Source of the DNA: Variovorax boronicumulans
GTDB lineage: Bacteria > Pseudomonadota > Gammaproteobacteria > Burkholderiales > Burkholderiaceae_C
Direction: 5' to 3'
DNA length: 64,000 bases
NCBI RefSeq assembly: GCF_029892485.1
Contig: NZ_JARXVG010000007.1
Span: 1 to 64,000 of the forward strand
The position numbers and the translations under genes were made by a program. Position 1 is the first letter of the stretch, and every line of letters starts with the position of its first letter. The notes under the pieces are model-generated. The model did no database searches and was not told where the DNA came from. It saw nothing but the letters and a program-made list of their open reading frames with translations. Of this stretch, positions 24,150 to 33,962 are shown in pieces.

Positions 24150-25549
24150 TCACTGGGGTTCGGGCCAGGGCTTCTGCGCATCGCGGATCAGCTCGAAGGC
24201 ACGGCTGAACTGCAGCACGCCCAAGTCGTCGAAACGCCGTCCCGCCACCTGCAGGCCGATGGGCAGGCCCGCATCGGAGTAGCCGCAGTTGACCGACGAG
24301 GCCGGCTGCTCCGACATGTTGTAGGGCACCGTGAAGCCGATGTGCTCCAGCGAGCGCAGCGGGTCGTTCGTCGGGGAGGCGTGCTCCGCAGGCGCGGGCA
24401 TGTTCGGCGACACCGGTGAGATCACGAAGTCGAAGCGCACGGTCGCCGCGATGGTGGCGGCGCGCGTGGCGACGAACTGGCTGTAGGCGTCGAAGATGTG
24501 CTCGCCCGAAAAGCCCGCCGCGCTTTCGGCCCAGGTGTCGATGTAGGGCAGCATCTTCGCGCGGCGCTCGGGCGCCATGGCGCGCAGGTCGGTCAACGAG
24601 CGCATGCGCCAGAAGTGGTCCATGCCCTGCAGCATCTTCGGCGTCATGAAGGGCTTCATGTCCTCGACGTGTGCGCCGGCTGCTTCGATCTTCTTCGCGG
24701 CATTGAGCACCGCATCGCGGATCTGCGGATCGAGCGGCAGGCCGCAGCCCGCGTCCATCAGGAGGCCTACGCGCTTGCCCGCGAGGAAGGAGGCATCGAC
24801 GTCGAAGGCCAGCCAGTCGATGACGGGCGGCGGGAGCTCGGAGTAGTCGCGGCTGTCCGGCTGCGCGACGGACTGCATCATCAGCGCAGCGTCTTCCACG
24901 GTGCGTGTCATCGGTCCGGCGCAGCGGCCCATGTAGGGCGTGCTCAGCGGAATGCGGCCGAAGCTGGGCTTGAGCGTGAAGATGCCGCACCAGCTCGCCG
25001 GCAGGCGCAGCGATCCGCCGATGTCGGTGCCCGCATGCAGCGGACCGTAGCCCGCGGCAGCGGCCGCACCTGCCCCCGCGCTGGATCCGCCGGGCGTGCG
25101 CGACAGGTCCCACGGATTGCGCGAGAGTTCATGAAAGGTCGAGAGGCCGGACGACAGCATGCCGACGTCGGGCATCGTGGTCTTGGCGACGAGCACGGTG
25201 CCGTCTTCCTTGAGGCGCGCGGCCGGCGGGGAATCCTCCGGCACCGGCACGAGGTCGTAGGCCGCGGTGCCCAGCGGCATCGGGTCGCCGGCCGTCGCGA
25301 GGTTGTCCTTGATGGTCACGGGCACGCCATCGAGCGCGCCGCGCGGCGCGCCGGCCAGCCAGCGCGCTTCCGACGCGCGCGCCTGTTCCAGCGCGAACTC
25401 GGGGCGGAAGAGCCAGGTCGCATGCAGCTTCGGCTCCAGCGCCTCGATACGCGCATTGACCGCGCGGGTCACCTCGACCGGCGAGAGCTCCTTGTGCGGT
25501 AGGCCGCGACCATCTCGGCCGCACTCAGCGAATACAAAGGCTTGGTCAT
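24150..25549 (-). pseudogene. Amidase-signature hydrolase with a frameshift near its start
   Basis: The main frame encodes an amidase-signature enzyme with the complete Ser-cisSer-Lys triad: Lys in VTIKDN, cis-Ser in PGGSSAG, and nucleophile Ser in GTDIGGSLRLPA. The natural start appears to be the ATG at 25549, reading MTKPLYSLSAAEMVAAYR, a normal amidase N-terminus. At about 25494 the frame is lost by one missing base, and that reading ends after 26 codons. The rest (KELSPVEVTRAV onward) continues in another frame, where the first usable start is a GTG at 25472. Either the gene is a recent pseudogene, a shorter protein starts at the GTG, or this is a sequencing error. It follows the binding-protein gene by 4 bases, suggesting hydrolysis of an imported amide. 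Confidence 0.8.
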
Positions 25550-25553
25550 CGCA

Positions 25554-27047
25554 TCAGCTCCAGGAAATGGCGACCAGATCGTTCACCACGATCGGCATGC
25601 TGGCCCACAGGCCCTTGACCTCCTTGCGCGCGATGGTGGGAAACACCGCCTGGTAGAGAAAACCGTTGACCGCGTCGGTCGCCAGTTGGCGCTGCGCCTC
25701 GGCCAGCAGGTCGGCGCGGCGCTTCTTGTTCTCTTCGTTCTGGATCGCGATGAACGTGTCGCGGAACTTCTTCGAGTCGTAGCCCCAGTAGTAGTCCGGC
25801 TCGGTGTACTTCACCAGGTCGAAGGGCTCGACGTGCGCGACCATCGTCAGATCGAAGTCGTGCGCGCCGCCGAAGGTGCCGCTCAGCCACTGCGCCCACT
25901 CGACGTTCTGGATCTTCACGTTGATGCCGATCTGCGCCAATTGCGCAGCGATCATCTCGCCGCCCTGCCGTGCATACGAAGGCGGCGGCAGCGTCAGGCG
26001 CAGTTCGAGCGGCGTCTTCACGCCGGCTTCGGCGAGCAGGCGCTTGGCCTTCTCGACGTCGTAGGGGTTCATCGCGGTCGTGTCGATGAAGCCCGGCGCG
26101 CCCATCGCGTAGTGGCTGCCGATGGGCTTGCCGAAGCCGTCGGCCGCGCCCTGGATGATCGTGTTGCGGTCCAGCGCCGCCAGGATCGCGCGGCGCACGC
26201 GCACGTCGTCGAGCGGCTTCTTGCGGTTGTTGATGGTGAGGATCACCTTGCCGCGCGTGCCGACCTCCAGCACCTGGAAGCGCGGGTTGCCCTTGAACTG
26301 CGCCACCGAACGGGTGCCGGCGCGCGGGAAGATGTCGATGTCGTTCGCCATCAGCGCCGCGGTCTGTGCGGCGGTGTCGGACATGAAGCGGAAGACGAAC
26401 TTCTCCACCTTCGCGAGATTCGGGTCGCGGTAGGTCGGCGACTTCACCAGCGTGCACGAGGCGCCGCGCTGCCATGCGGCCAGCTTGTACGGGCCGGTGC
26501 CCACGGGCGCGGTCGCGTTGGTCTCGGCGCTCTTGGGCTCGACGATGCAGGCGGTGGACTGGCCCAGCATGAACGGCAGGTCAGGGTTCGACAGCGCGCT
26601 GTTGACGCCCACCGTGTACTCGTCGAGCACCACGGTGCCGATCTCGCTGAAGAAGCGCTTGTCCTTGTTCGTGCTCTTGGCGCCGCCCGCGCGGTCGAAC
26701 GAGAACTTGACCGTGCCGGCGTTGAAGGGCTGCCCGTTCTCGAAGCGTACGCCGCGGCGCAGCTTGAAGACGAAGGTCTTCATGTCGGGCGACGACGACC
26801 AGCTCTCGGCGAGCATCGGCGTGACCGAGCCGTCGGCGTTGACCTTGGTGAGCGTCTCGAAGATGTTGTATTGCGTGATCTCGGCAATCGCCGACGCAGC
26901 GCCCGCGGTCGGGTCCAGGCCCGGCGGCTCCAGCGGCATGCCGATGCTCAGCATGTTCTTGCCGGTCTGCGCCTGCGCCAGCGGGAGGAAGGCGCCTGGG
27001 ATTACCGCGGCCATGGCGGTGCCCATGAGGGTGCGTCGCTTCAACAT
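25554..27047 (-). CDS. ABC transporter periplasmic binding protein, dipeptide/nickel family 5
   Basis: A 497-residue solute-binding protein of the DppA/OppA family. It starts MLKRRTLMGTAMAAVIPGAF, a signal peptide with a twin-arginine-like KRR start and an AQA cleavage region. The mature part has the family's N-terminal signature region around LAESWSSSPDMKTFVFKLRRG. A good AGGAG ribosome site precedes the ATG at 27047. It captures a peptide-like or other organic ligand for the two permeases and two ATPases encoded upstream in the same operon. Confidence 0.92.
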   Translation of the reverse strand: MLKRRTLMGTAMAAVIPGAFLPLAQAQTGKNMLSIGMPLEPPGLDPTAGAASAIAEITQYNIFETLTKVNADGSVTPMLAESWSSSPDMKTFVFKLRRGVRFENGQPFNAGTVKFSFDRAGGAKSTNKDKRFFSEIGTVVLDEYTVGVNSALSNPDLPFMLGQSTACIVEPKSAETNATAPVGTGPYKLAAWQRGASCTLVKSPTYRDPNLAKVEKFVFRFMSDTAAQTAALMANDIDIFPRAGTRSVAQFKGNPRFQVLEVGTRGKVILTINNRKKPLDDVRVRRAILAALDRNTIIQGAADGFGKPIGSHYAMGAPGFIDTTAMNPYDVEKAKRLLAEAGVKTPLELRLTLPPPSYARQGGEMIAAQLAQIGINVKIQNVEWAQWLSGTFGGAHDFDLTMVAHVEPFDLVKYTEPDYYWGYDSKKFRDTFIAIQNEENKKRRADLLAEAQRQLATDAVNGFLYQAVFPTIARKEVKGLWASMPIVVNDLVAISWS

Positions 27048-27087
27048 TCGATATCTCCTGGAAGTAAGGGATCTGACGCCCGGCGGC

Positions 27088-27900
27088 CTAACCCGCGGGT
27101 GTCTGCAGAACGGCGGACAGCAAGGTCCGCGTGTAGGGGTGCTGCGCATGGCGGAACAGGTGGCCCGGTGCGCCCTGCTCCACGATCTGGCCCTTGAAGA
27201 CCACGGCGACGTCGTCGCACAGGTGGTTGACCACCGCGAGGTCGTGGCTGATCAACAGGTAGCTGATGCCGAACTGCTGCTGCAGGTCCTGCATGAGGTT
27301 GAGTACCTGGGCCTGCACGGACACATCGAGCGCGCTGACGGGTTCGTCGGCGACGATGAGCTTGGGGCGCGTGATGAGCGCGCGGGCGATGGCGATGCGC
27401 TGTCTTTGCCCACCCGAGAACTCGTGCGGGTACTTGTCCATGTCGGTGGTACGCAGGCCGACGGCGGCCAGCGATTCGGCGGCACGCTCGCGCTGTTCCT
27501 TGCGCGATGCTTCGGCCAATGCTTCGAGCGGCTCGGCGACGATGCGCGCAACGGTCTGGCGCGGATCGAGTGAGCCGTACGGGTCCTGAAAGACCATCTG
27601 GAAGTCACGGCGTGCGGTGCGCAGCTCGCTCTTGGGCAATGTGTGCAGATCACGCCCGAGCAGCTTCACGCTGCCCGAAGTCGGCGTGTCGAGCGCCATC
27701 ACGAGGCGCGCGATGGTCGACTTGCCCGAACCCGATTCGCCGACGATGCCGAGGCTGCGGCCGGCTTCGACCTTGAAGCTCACGCCGTTGAGTGCCTTGA
27801 CCGTCGGCGGCGGTGCAAAGAGTTTTTCACGCGGCAGGTCGTAGTGCCGCACGAGGTCGGTCACCTCCAGCAGCGGCTGGGATGTGGCGAACTTGCTCAT
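27088..27900 (-). CDS. ABC transporter ATPase, DppF/OppF type
   Basis: A 270-residue ATPase. Walker A is GESGSGKST near residue 52, the ABC signature is FSGGQRQR near 157, and Walker B is LIVADEP, followed by SALDVSVQAQ. The H-loop is ISHDLAVV. The ATG at 27900 overlaps the stop of the partner ATPase (ATGA). It powers the dipeptide-type importer. The C-terminal HPYTRTLLSAV segment is typical of the Opp/Dpp group. Confidence 0.93.
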   Translation of the reverse strand: MSKFATSQPLLEVTDLVRHYDLPREKLFAPPPTVKALNGVSFKVEAGRSLGIVGESGSGKSTIARLVMALDTPTSGSVKLLGRDLHTLPKSELRTARRDFQMVFQDPYGSLDPRQTVARIVAEPLEALAEASRKEQRERAAESLAAVGLRTTDMDKYPHEFSGGQRQRIAIARALITRPKLIVADEPVSALDVSVQAQVLNLMQDLQQQFGISYLLISHDLAVVNHLCDDVAVVFKGQIVEQGAPGHLFRHAQHPYTRTLLSAVLQTPAG

Positions 27901-28886
27901 GCGGGTACAGCGCTTTGCGCCGCGATTTCTTCCAGGCGAAGGCAGCGCACCGCATGGCCGCTCGGCTTCATCGCCAGTGGCGGCTTTGTCGTGTAGCACA
28001 TGTCGGCCGTGAAGCTGCAACGCCCTGCGAACGCGCAGCCACGCGGCAGGTCCACCAACTCGGGCACGCTGCCGCGGATAGTGGCCAGCCGCCCCGTGCG
28101 TGGCGCTCCGAGTACCGGCCGCGCCGCGAACAAGCCGCGAGTGTAGGGATGCGCCCGCTCGGCGAACACGGCCTTCGTCGGACCGCTCTCGACCATGCTG
28201 CCGCCGTACATCACGAGCATGCGCTGCACGCTGTTGGCGATTACGCCCAGGTCGTGCGAGATCAGGATCAGCGCCATGCCCATTTCTGCGACCAGGCTCT
28301 GGATCAGGTCCAGCACCTGCTTCTGGATGGTCACGTCGAGCGCGGTGGTGGGCTCGTCGGCAATGAGCAGGTCGGGCCCGCAGGCCAGCGCCATGGCGAT
28401 GCCGATGCGCTGGCGTTGTCCGCCCGAGAACTGGTGCGGATACGCATCGAGCCGCGATGCCGCATCGGGAATGCCGACGCGCTCCAATAGCCCCAGCGCT
28501 TCTTTTCGCGCCTCAGCCTTGGAGAGGCCGCGGTGCAGCCGCAGCGGCTCGCCGACCTGGCGTGCGATGGTGTGCACCGGATTCAGCGCCGTCATCGGCT
28601 CCTGGAAGATCATGCCGATGCGGTTGCCGCGAATGCCGCACATCGCCTTCTCGGGCAGGCCGACGAGCTCTTGCCCATCGAGGCGGATGCTGCCGCCGAC
28701 CTTCGCGGTCGAGGGCAACAGGCCCATGAGCGACATCACCGTGATCGACTTGCCGCAGCCCGACTCACCCACGATGCCCAGCGTTTCGCCGCGCTCCAGC
28801 GAAAAGGAAATGCCGCGCACCGCTTCGGCCGGGCCGCGCTGCGTCTGCAGGCCGATGCGCAGGTCGTTGACTTCGAGTAATGGCAT
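27897..28886 (-). CDS. ABC transporter ATPase, DppD/OppD type
   Basis: A 329-residue ATPase with Walker A GESGCGKS, signature FSGGQRQR, Walker B LLIADEPTTALDVT and H-loop SHDLGV. The C-terminal part has the Cys-containing segment (RGCAFAGRC, then MCYTTKPPL) typical of Opp/Dpp ATPases, where it may bind an iron-sulfur cluster. Second ATPase of the importer. It follows the permease gene by 3 bases. Confidence 0.93.
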   Translation of the reverse strand: MPLLEVNDLRIGLQTQRGPAEAVRGISFSLERGETLGIVGESGCGKSITVMSLMGLLPSTAKVGGSIRLDGQELVGLPEKAMCGIRGNRIGMIFQEPMTALNPVHTIARQVGEPLRLHRGLSKAEARKEALGLLERVGIPDAASRLDAYPHQFSGGQRQRIGIAMALACGPDLLIADEPTTALDVTIQKQVLDLIQSLVAEMGMALILISHDLGVIANSVQRMLVMYGGSMVESGPTKAVFAERAHPYTRGLFAARPVLGAPRTGRLATIRGSVPELVDLPRGCAFAGRCSFTADMCYTTKPPLAMKPSGHAVRCLRLEEIAAQSAVPA

Positions 28887-28889
28887 GGT

Positions 28890-29765
28890 TCAGCGGGCTC
28901 GTGCAAGGCGCGGGTCGAGCAGGTCGCGCAGGCCGTCGCCGAGCAGGTTGAGGCCCAGCACCGCCAGCGCGATCGCCATGCCGGGGAACACCGCCAGCAG
29001 CGGCTGCTGGAACATGAGCGTCTGCGCTTCACTGAGCATGCGGCCCCACGAGGGTTGAGGGGGCTGCGTGCCCAGGCCGAGGTACGACAGCGCGGCCTCT
29101 GCAAGGATCGCGATGGCGAAGCGGATGGTGATCTGCACGATCAGCACCGCCGAAATATTCGGCAGCACATGCTGCATCGTGATCGAGAACGAACCCTTGC
29201 CACATGCGCGTGCCGCCGCGATGTACTCGCGCGACCAGATCGCGTTGGCCGAGGCGCGCGTGATGCGCGCGAAGGTGGGAATGTTGTAGATGCCGATGGC
29301 GACGATGGCGTTGACGATGCCGGCGCCGAACACCGCCGTCATCATGATCGCCGAGAGGATCGCCGGGAACGCGAGCGAGAAATCGGCGAAACGCATGATC
29401 GCTTCTTCGACCCAGCCCCGCCGCGCAGCCGCCAGCAGGCCGAGCGCCGTGCCGACCACAAGGCCGATGCCCACCGCGATCACGCCCACGAGGATAGATG
29501 CCCGAGCCCCTACGAGCAGCAGCGAGGCCACGTCGCGCCCAAAGGCGTCAGTGCCCAGCCAGTGCGCGGCCGAGGGTGCCTGCATCTTGTGGGCCATGTC
29601 CATCTCGTAGGGCGACCACGGGGTCCACACGAACGACACGAGCGCGGCCACGAGCAACAGCAGCGCGAGGATGGCGCCGATGACGAAGCTGCGGTGGTGC
29701 ACCGCGCGGCGCCAGAAGCCTGGCACGGTGAGCGCGGCTGCGCTGGGGGCGGCGAGGGTGCTCAT
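28890..29765 (-). CDS. ABC transporter permease, DppC/OppC type
   Basis: A 291-residue inner-membrane protein with about six hydrophobic segments. It has the N-terminal GTDAFGRDV motif of OppC/DppC permeases and an EAA-like loop (YIAAARACGKGSFSI) that contacts the ATPases. The ATG at 29765 overlaps the DppB-type stop (ATGA). Confidence 0.93.
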   Translation of the reverse strand: MSTLAAPSAAALTVPGFWRRAVHHRSFVIGAILALLLLVAALVSFVWTPWSPYEMDMAHKMQAPSAAHWLGTDAFGRDVASLLLVGARASILVGVIAVGIGLVVGTALGLLAAARRGWVEEAIMRFADFSLAFPAILSAIMMTAVFGAGIVNAIVAIGIYNIPTFARITRASANAIWSREYIAAARACGKGSFSITMQHVLPNISAVLIVQITIRFAIAILAEAALSYLGLGTQPPQPSWGRMLSEAQTLMFQQPLLAVFPGMAIALAVLGLNLLGDGLRDLLDPRLARAR

Positions 29766-30712
29766 ATGTCGCTCGCCTTGATGCGCGGGTCGATCACGGC
29801 GTACAGCACGTCGACCACGAAGTTCACGATGACCACGAGCGCCGCAAGCAGCATCACGCAGTTGCGCACCACGACCAGGTCGCGGTTGCTGATGGCCTGG
29901 AAGATCAATCGGCCGAGGCCCGGCAGGTAGAACACGTTCTCGATCACGATGGTGCCCGCGAGCAGTTCGGAGAACTGCATGCCCATCACGGTGATGACGG
30001 GGATCATGGCGTTGCGCAGCACGTGCAGCCACAGTACGGCGCGCTGCGACACGCCCTTGGCGCGCGCGGTGCGCACGAAGTCCTCGCGCATCACCTCGAG
30101 CACGGCCGAGCGCGTGATGCGCGCGAGGATCGCGGCCTGCACCACCGCGAGCGACAGCGCCGGCAACAACAGCGACTTCACGCCGCCGAGCACGCCCTCG
30201 CCCCACCCATCAAAGCCGCCCGCGGAGAACCACTGCAGCTTCACCGAGAACACCAGGATCAGCAGGATCGCGAACCAGAAATTCGGTATCGCGATGCCCA
30301 CCTGCGTCATGCCCATGAGGCCGACGTCGCCCATCTTGTTGTGGCGCGCGGCGGCCGTCACGCCGACGATCAGCGCGAGCACGGTGGTGAGGGTCATCGC
30401 CAGCACGGCCAGCGGCACGGTGAGCGCCAGGCGCTCGAGGATGAGGTCGAGCACCGGCGAGCCGTAGGCGTAGCTGTCGCCGAGGTTGCCGGTGAGGATG
30501 CCGCCGATCCAGTGCCAGTAGCGCGTCCACGCAGGCTGGTCGAGGCCGAGCTTGGTGGCCAGGGCGGCAACGGCGTCGGGCGATGCGTCGGGGCCCATCA
30601 GCATCTGCGCCGCGTTGCCCGGAAGAATCTCCAGCACCAGGAACACGATGACCGACGCGCCGATGAGCGTGCCGATCAGCGTCAGGATGCGCTTGAGCAG
30701 GAAAAGTCCCAT
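29762..30712 (-). CDS. ABC transporter permease, DppB/OppB type
   Basis: A 316-residue inner-membrane permease. The N-terminal LKRILTLIGTLIGASVIVFL helix is followed by GNLGDSYAYGSPV, as in DppB proteins. The EAA loop is DFVRTARAKGVSQRAVL. Together with the DppC-type permease it forms the channel of the importer. It lies 32 bases downstream of the tartrate-dehydrogenase-like gene. Confidence 0.93.
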   Translation of the reverse strand: MGLFLLKRILTLIGTLIGASVIVFLVLEILPGNAAQMLMGPDASPDAVAALATKLGLDQPAWTRYWHWIGGILTGNLGDSYAYGSPVLDLILERLALTVPLAVLAMTLTTVLALIVGVTAAARHNKMGDVGLMGMTQVGIAIPNFWFAILLILVFSVKLQWFSAGGFDGWGEGVLGGVKSLLLPALSLAVVQAAILARITRSAVLEVMREDFVRTARAKGVSQRAVLWLHVLRNAMIPVITVMGMQFSELLAGTIVIENVFYLPGLGRLIFQAISNRDLVVVRNCVMLLAALVVIVNFVVDVLYAVIDPRIKASDI

Positions 30713-30744
30713 CTATCGGCCTCGATGCCTCATGCGGAGCCGGC

Positions 30745-31827
30745 TCACGCGATGCAACTGGCGATGGCGCGGCCGACGTCGACGGTGTTCGCGGTACCGC
30801 CCATGTCGCGGGTGCGCGGACCTTCGCTCAGCACGGTCTCGATGGCAGAGAGCACGGCCCCCGAGGCCTCTGCGTACACGGGATCGCCGTTGCCCAGATG
30901 GTCCAGCATCAGTGCAGCCGACCAGATCTGGCCGATGGGGTTGGCGATGCCCTTGCCCGCGATGTCGGGCGCGGAACCGTGCACCGGCTCGAACAGCGAC
31001 GGGAACGCGCGCTCGGGGTTCAGGTTGGCGGAAGGCGCGATGCCGATGGTGCCGGTGCACGCCGGGCCCAGGTCGGACAGGATGTCGCCGAAGAGGTTGG
31101 AGGCCACGACCACGTCGAACCAGTCGGGGTGCTGCACGAAGTGCGCGCACAGGATGTCGATGTGGTACTTGCTCGTGGCGATGTCGGGGTAGCGCTTCGC
31201 CATCTCGGCCAGCCGCTCGTCCCAATACGGCATGGTCACCGAGATGCCGTTCGACTTGGTGGCCGCGACGAGGTTCTTGCGCGGGCGCTTGCTCGCGAGT
31301 TCGTAGGCGTACTTGAGGATGCGGTCCACACCGTGGCGCGTGAACACGGCCTCCTGGATCGCCATTTCGCGCGGCGTGCCTTCGAACAGGCGACCGCCGA
31401 CCGAGGTGTACTCGCCTTCGGTGTTTTCGCGCACCACGAGGAAGTCGATGTCGCCGGGTTTGCGATGCGCGAGCGGCCCGGGCACACCGGGCATCAGGCG
31501 CACGGGGCGCAGGTTCACGTACTGGTCGAACTCGCGGCGGATCTTGATCAGCAGGCCCCACACGGCGATGTGGTCAGGCACCTTGTCGGGCGCACCGACG
31601 GCGCCGAAGTAGATGGCGTCGTGGCCCTTGATCCGGTCGTCCCAGTCGGCGGGCATCATGAGCCCGTGGCGCACGTAGTGGTCGGAGCCCCAGTCGAAGT
31701 GATCGAAGCTGAATTCGATGCCGAACTTGCGGCTCACGGCCTCAAGCACGCGAAGCCCTTCGGGCACCACTTCGACCCCGATGCCGTCACCCGGGATGAC
31801 GGCGATTCTGTGTTTTGTTTGCTGCAT
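30745..31827 (-). CDS. Tartrate/D-malate dehydrogenase-like decarboxylating dehydrogenase
   Basis: A 360-residue member of the isocitrate/isopropylmalate dehydrogenase superfamily, closest by eye to tartrate dehydrogenase/D-malate dehydrogenase (TtuC/DmlA). It begins HRIAVIPGDGIGVEVVPEG. It has FLVVRENTEGEY near residue 133, the metal-binding NLFGDILSDLG near 225, and the NAD-binding EPVHGSAPDIAGKG near 265. It starts at the ATG at 31827. As first gene of the operon it could act on a hydroxy-diacid derived from the imported substrate. The substrate is not certain. Confidence 0.9.
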   Translation of the reverse strand: MQQTKHRIAVIPGDGIGVEVVPEGLRVLEAVSRKFGIEFSFDHFDWGSDHYVRHGLMMPADWDDRIKGHDAIYFGAVGAPDKVPDHIAVWGLLIKIRREFDQYVNLRPVRLMPGVPGPLAHRKPGDIDFLVVRENTEGEYTSVGGRLFEGTPREMAIQEAVFTRHGVDRILKYAYELASKRPRKNLVAATKSNGISVTMPYWDERLAEMAKRYPDIATSKYHIDILCAHFVQHPDWFDVVVASNLFGDILSDLGPACTGTIGIAPSANLNPERAFPSLFEPVHGSAPDIAGKGIANPIGQIWSAALMLDHLGNGDPVYAEASGAVLSAIETVLSEGPRTRDMGGTANTVDVGRAIASCIA

Positions 31828-32099
31828 CGGACACCTGCTACAAGACTGTTTCGCGAGCAAGTCTAGAAGCAGGAGCCGTGCCGCTGGATGGGGGTTCGCA
31901 CGTACTTTGTCTTGCTTATTTCAGAAGGCTCTTTGTCGGAGTCTTAGAGACAACGCACATTCCATCTTGCGTCAAGAAGCGGCCTCACCTTCGAATTTAG
32001 CGAAGGCTTCAGCGGCGCCAAACCAGCGCTCGAATGGCTTTGGATGCGATGGGAGATCGGGATCGGCGCGCTCGATATGGGGCGGACCCGGAAAGTGAA
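31828..32099. other. Non-coding stretch before the catabolic operon
   Basis: I see no credible gene here. It should hold the promoter of the leftward operon beginning at 31827, and its right end receives the tRNA terminator. Local GC is lower than in the flanking genes. No clear operator palindrome is visible. Confidence 0.5.
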
Positions 32100-32132
32100 A
32101 AGCCCCTGCAACTCATTGAATTGCAGGGGCTT
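32100..32132 (-). terminator. Rho-independent terminator of the tRNA cluster
   Basis: A perfect 12-base inverted repeat (aagcccctgcaa / ttgcaggggctt) with a 9-base loop. In the leftward direction it is followed by TTTTCACTTTC. It lies just after tRNA-Asp. Confidence 0.9.
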
Positions 32133-32137
32133 CTGAC

Positions 32138-32214
32138 TGGCGGAGTGGACGGGACTCGAACCCGCGACCCCCGGCGTGACAGGCCGGTATTCTAACCAAC
32201 TGAACTACCACTCC
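32138..32214 (-). tRNA. tRNA-Asp (GTC)
   Basis: 77 bases including an encoded CCA. The acceptor stem pairs GGAGUGG with CCACUCC. The anticodon stem CCGGC/GCCGG encloses loop CUGUCAC, giving anticodon GUC. The T arm is normal. Third of three tandem tRNAs after gltX. Confidence 0.97.
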
Positions 32215-32283
32215 TGGTAGACAACGTTCACTCCTTGCGGAGCCAAGTGCTGACGACTTGTGCCTGCTTCACTTGCATGAAAC

Positions 32284-32359
32284 TGGCGACCCTACGGGGA
32301 TTCGAACCCCGGTAGCCACCGTGAAAGGGTGGTGTCCTAGGCCTCTAGACGATAGGGTC
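32284..32359 (-). tRNA. tRNA-Glu (TTC)
   Basis: 76 bases with encoded CCA. The anticodon stem CCACC/GGUGG encloses CUUUCAC, giving anticodon UUC. The acceptor stem pairs GACCCUA with UAGGGUC. It lies downstream of the gene for the synthetase that charges it (gltX). Confidence 0.97.
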
Positions 32360-32414
32360 AAAACCTTAGGAACCGTGCTGCGATCAGCACTTATCTTCTT
32401 CTCGACACTTTTGA

Positions 32415-32490
<76 letters not shown>

Positions 32491-32561
32491 TTTTGACCTT
32501 CAGGTTCTTCTTTTCAGAATCACCCTGTGTCGGTGTCGAGCCTCAAATTATAGACCGGTTT

Positions 32562-33953
32562 TCAGGCCTCTTTCAAACGCTCGATCACTTTTTCTTTAGA
32601 AAAGATGGCGAGCACTGCATCGACCGATGGCGTCTGCGGCGTTCCCATCACGAGCACACGCACCGGCATTGCCAAAGCGGGCATCTTCAGCGAATGCGCG
32701 GCCAGGGTTTCCTTGATGGCCGCAGCGATCGCTGCCTTGTCCCACGTCGAGAGGGTTGCGAGTTTATCTGCAAGCGTGGCGATGGCCGGCTTCACCGCAT
32801 CGCTGAGATGCTGCGCGCGGTCCGCCTCGCTCGGGCTGACATCGGCATAGAAAGCCGCAGCCCAATCGGCCAGCGCGACCGTGGTTTCACAGCGGTCCTT
32901 GAAGAGCGCGCAGATCGCGACGAGCCGATCGTCGGCCTCGATGCCGCGCTTCTTCAGCTGCGCGGCCACCAGCGGTGCGAGTTGCGCATCGGCCTTGGCC
33001 TTGATGTACTGCGCGTTGACCCACGCAAGCTTCGCCGCGTCCCATTGCGCCGGGCTCTTGGAAAGGTGTGAACCGTCGAACCAGCTCACCATCTGCGCGC
33101 TCGTGAAGAGCTCGTCGTCGCCATGGCTCCAGCCCAGGCGCGCGAGGTAGTTCAGCATCGCCTCGGGCAGATAGCCGTTGTCTTCGTAGGCGGTGACGCT
33201 CACCGCGCCGCGGCGCTTCGAGAGCTTCTGCCCGTCGTCGCCCAGGATCACCGGCACGTGGCCGAACTGGGGCAGCGGTGCGCCTAGGGCGCGGAAGATG
33301 TTGATCTGCCACGGCGTGTTGTTGATGTGCTCGTCGCCGCGGAACACGTGCGTGATGTTCATGTCCCAATCGTCGACCACCACCGCAAAGTTGTAGGTGG
33401 GCACACCGTCGGGCCGCAGGATGATCAAGTCGTCGATCTCGCGGTTGTTGATGGTGATCTCGCCCTTCACCAAGTCGTTCCAGGTCACGTCGCCTTCGGG
33501 CGGATTGCAGAAGCGCACCACCGGCGGCACGCCTTCGGGCACGGGCGGCAGCACCTTGCCCGGCTCGGGGCGCCAGCGGCGGTCGTACAGCGTCTTCTCG
33601 CCGCGCGCGCGTTGCGCTTCGCGCATCTCTTCGAGCTCGGCTGGCGTGCAGTAGCAGTGGTAGGCCGTGCCCGCAGCAAGCATCTGCGCGATGACTTCGC
33701 GGTAGCGCTCCAGACGCTGCATCTGGTAGATCGGGCCTTCGTCGTAGTCCAGGCCGAGCCAGTGCATCGAGGCGAGGATCTGGTCGGTCGAGTCCTGCGT
33801 GGAGCGGGCCACGTCGGTGTCCTCGATGCGCAGCACGAACTCGCCGCCATGGTGACGCGCGTAGGCCCACGAATAGAGCGCGGTGCGGGCCGTGCCCAGG
33901 TGAAGGAAGCCGGTGGGAGACGGAGCGATGCGGGTGCGAACTTTGCCGGTCAT
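32562..33953 (-). CDS. gltX: Glutamyl-tRNA synthetase
   Basis: A 463-residue class I synthetase that charges tRNA-Glu with glutamate. The HIGH-type motif is in [13 protein letters not shown] at residues 10-22 and the KMSKS-type motif is KLSKRRG near 243. A zinc-type CYC near the Cys-rich CP insert ([12 protein letters not shown]) is present. The length is normal. It lies between metZ upstream and three tRNA genes downstream, including its own substrate tRNA-Glu. Confidence 0.97.
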   Translation of the reverse strand: MTGKVRTRIAPSPTGFLHLGTARTALYSWAYARHHGGEFVLRIEDTDVARSTQDSTDQILASMHWLGLDYDEGPIYQMQRLERYREVIAQMLAAGTAYHCYCTPAELEEMREAQRARGEKTLYDRRWRPEPGKVLPPVPEGVPPVVRFCNPPEGDVTWNDLVKGEITINNREIDDLIILRPDGVPTYNFAVVVDDWDMNITHVFRGDEHINNTPWQINIFRALGAPLPQFGHVPVILGDDGQKLSKRRGAVSVTAYEDNGYLPEAMLNYLARLGWSHGDDELFTSAQMVSWFDGSHLSKSPAQWDAAKLAWVNAQYIKAKADAQLAPLVAAQLKKRGIEADDRLVAICALFKDRCETTVALADWAAAFYADVSPSEADRAQHLSDAVKPAIATLADKLATLSTWDKAAIAAAIKETLAAHSLKMPALAMPVRVLVMGTPQTPSVDAVLAIFSKEKVIERLKEA

Positions 33954-33962
33954 GAAATCGAT

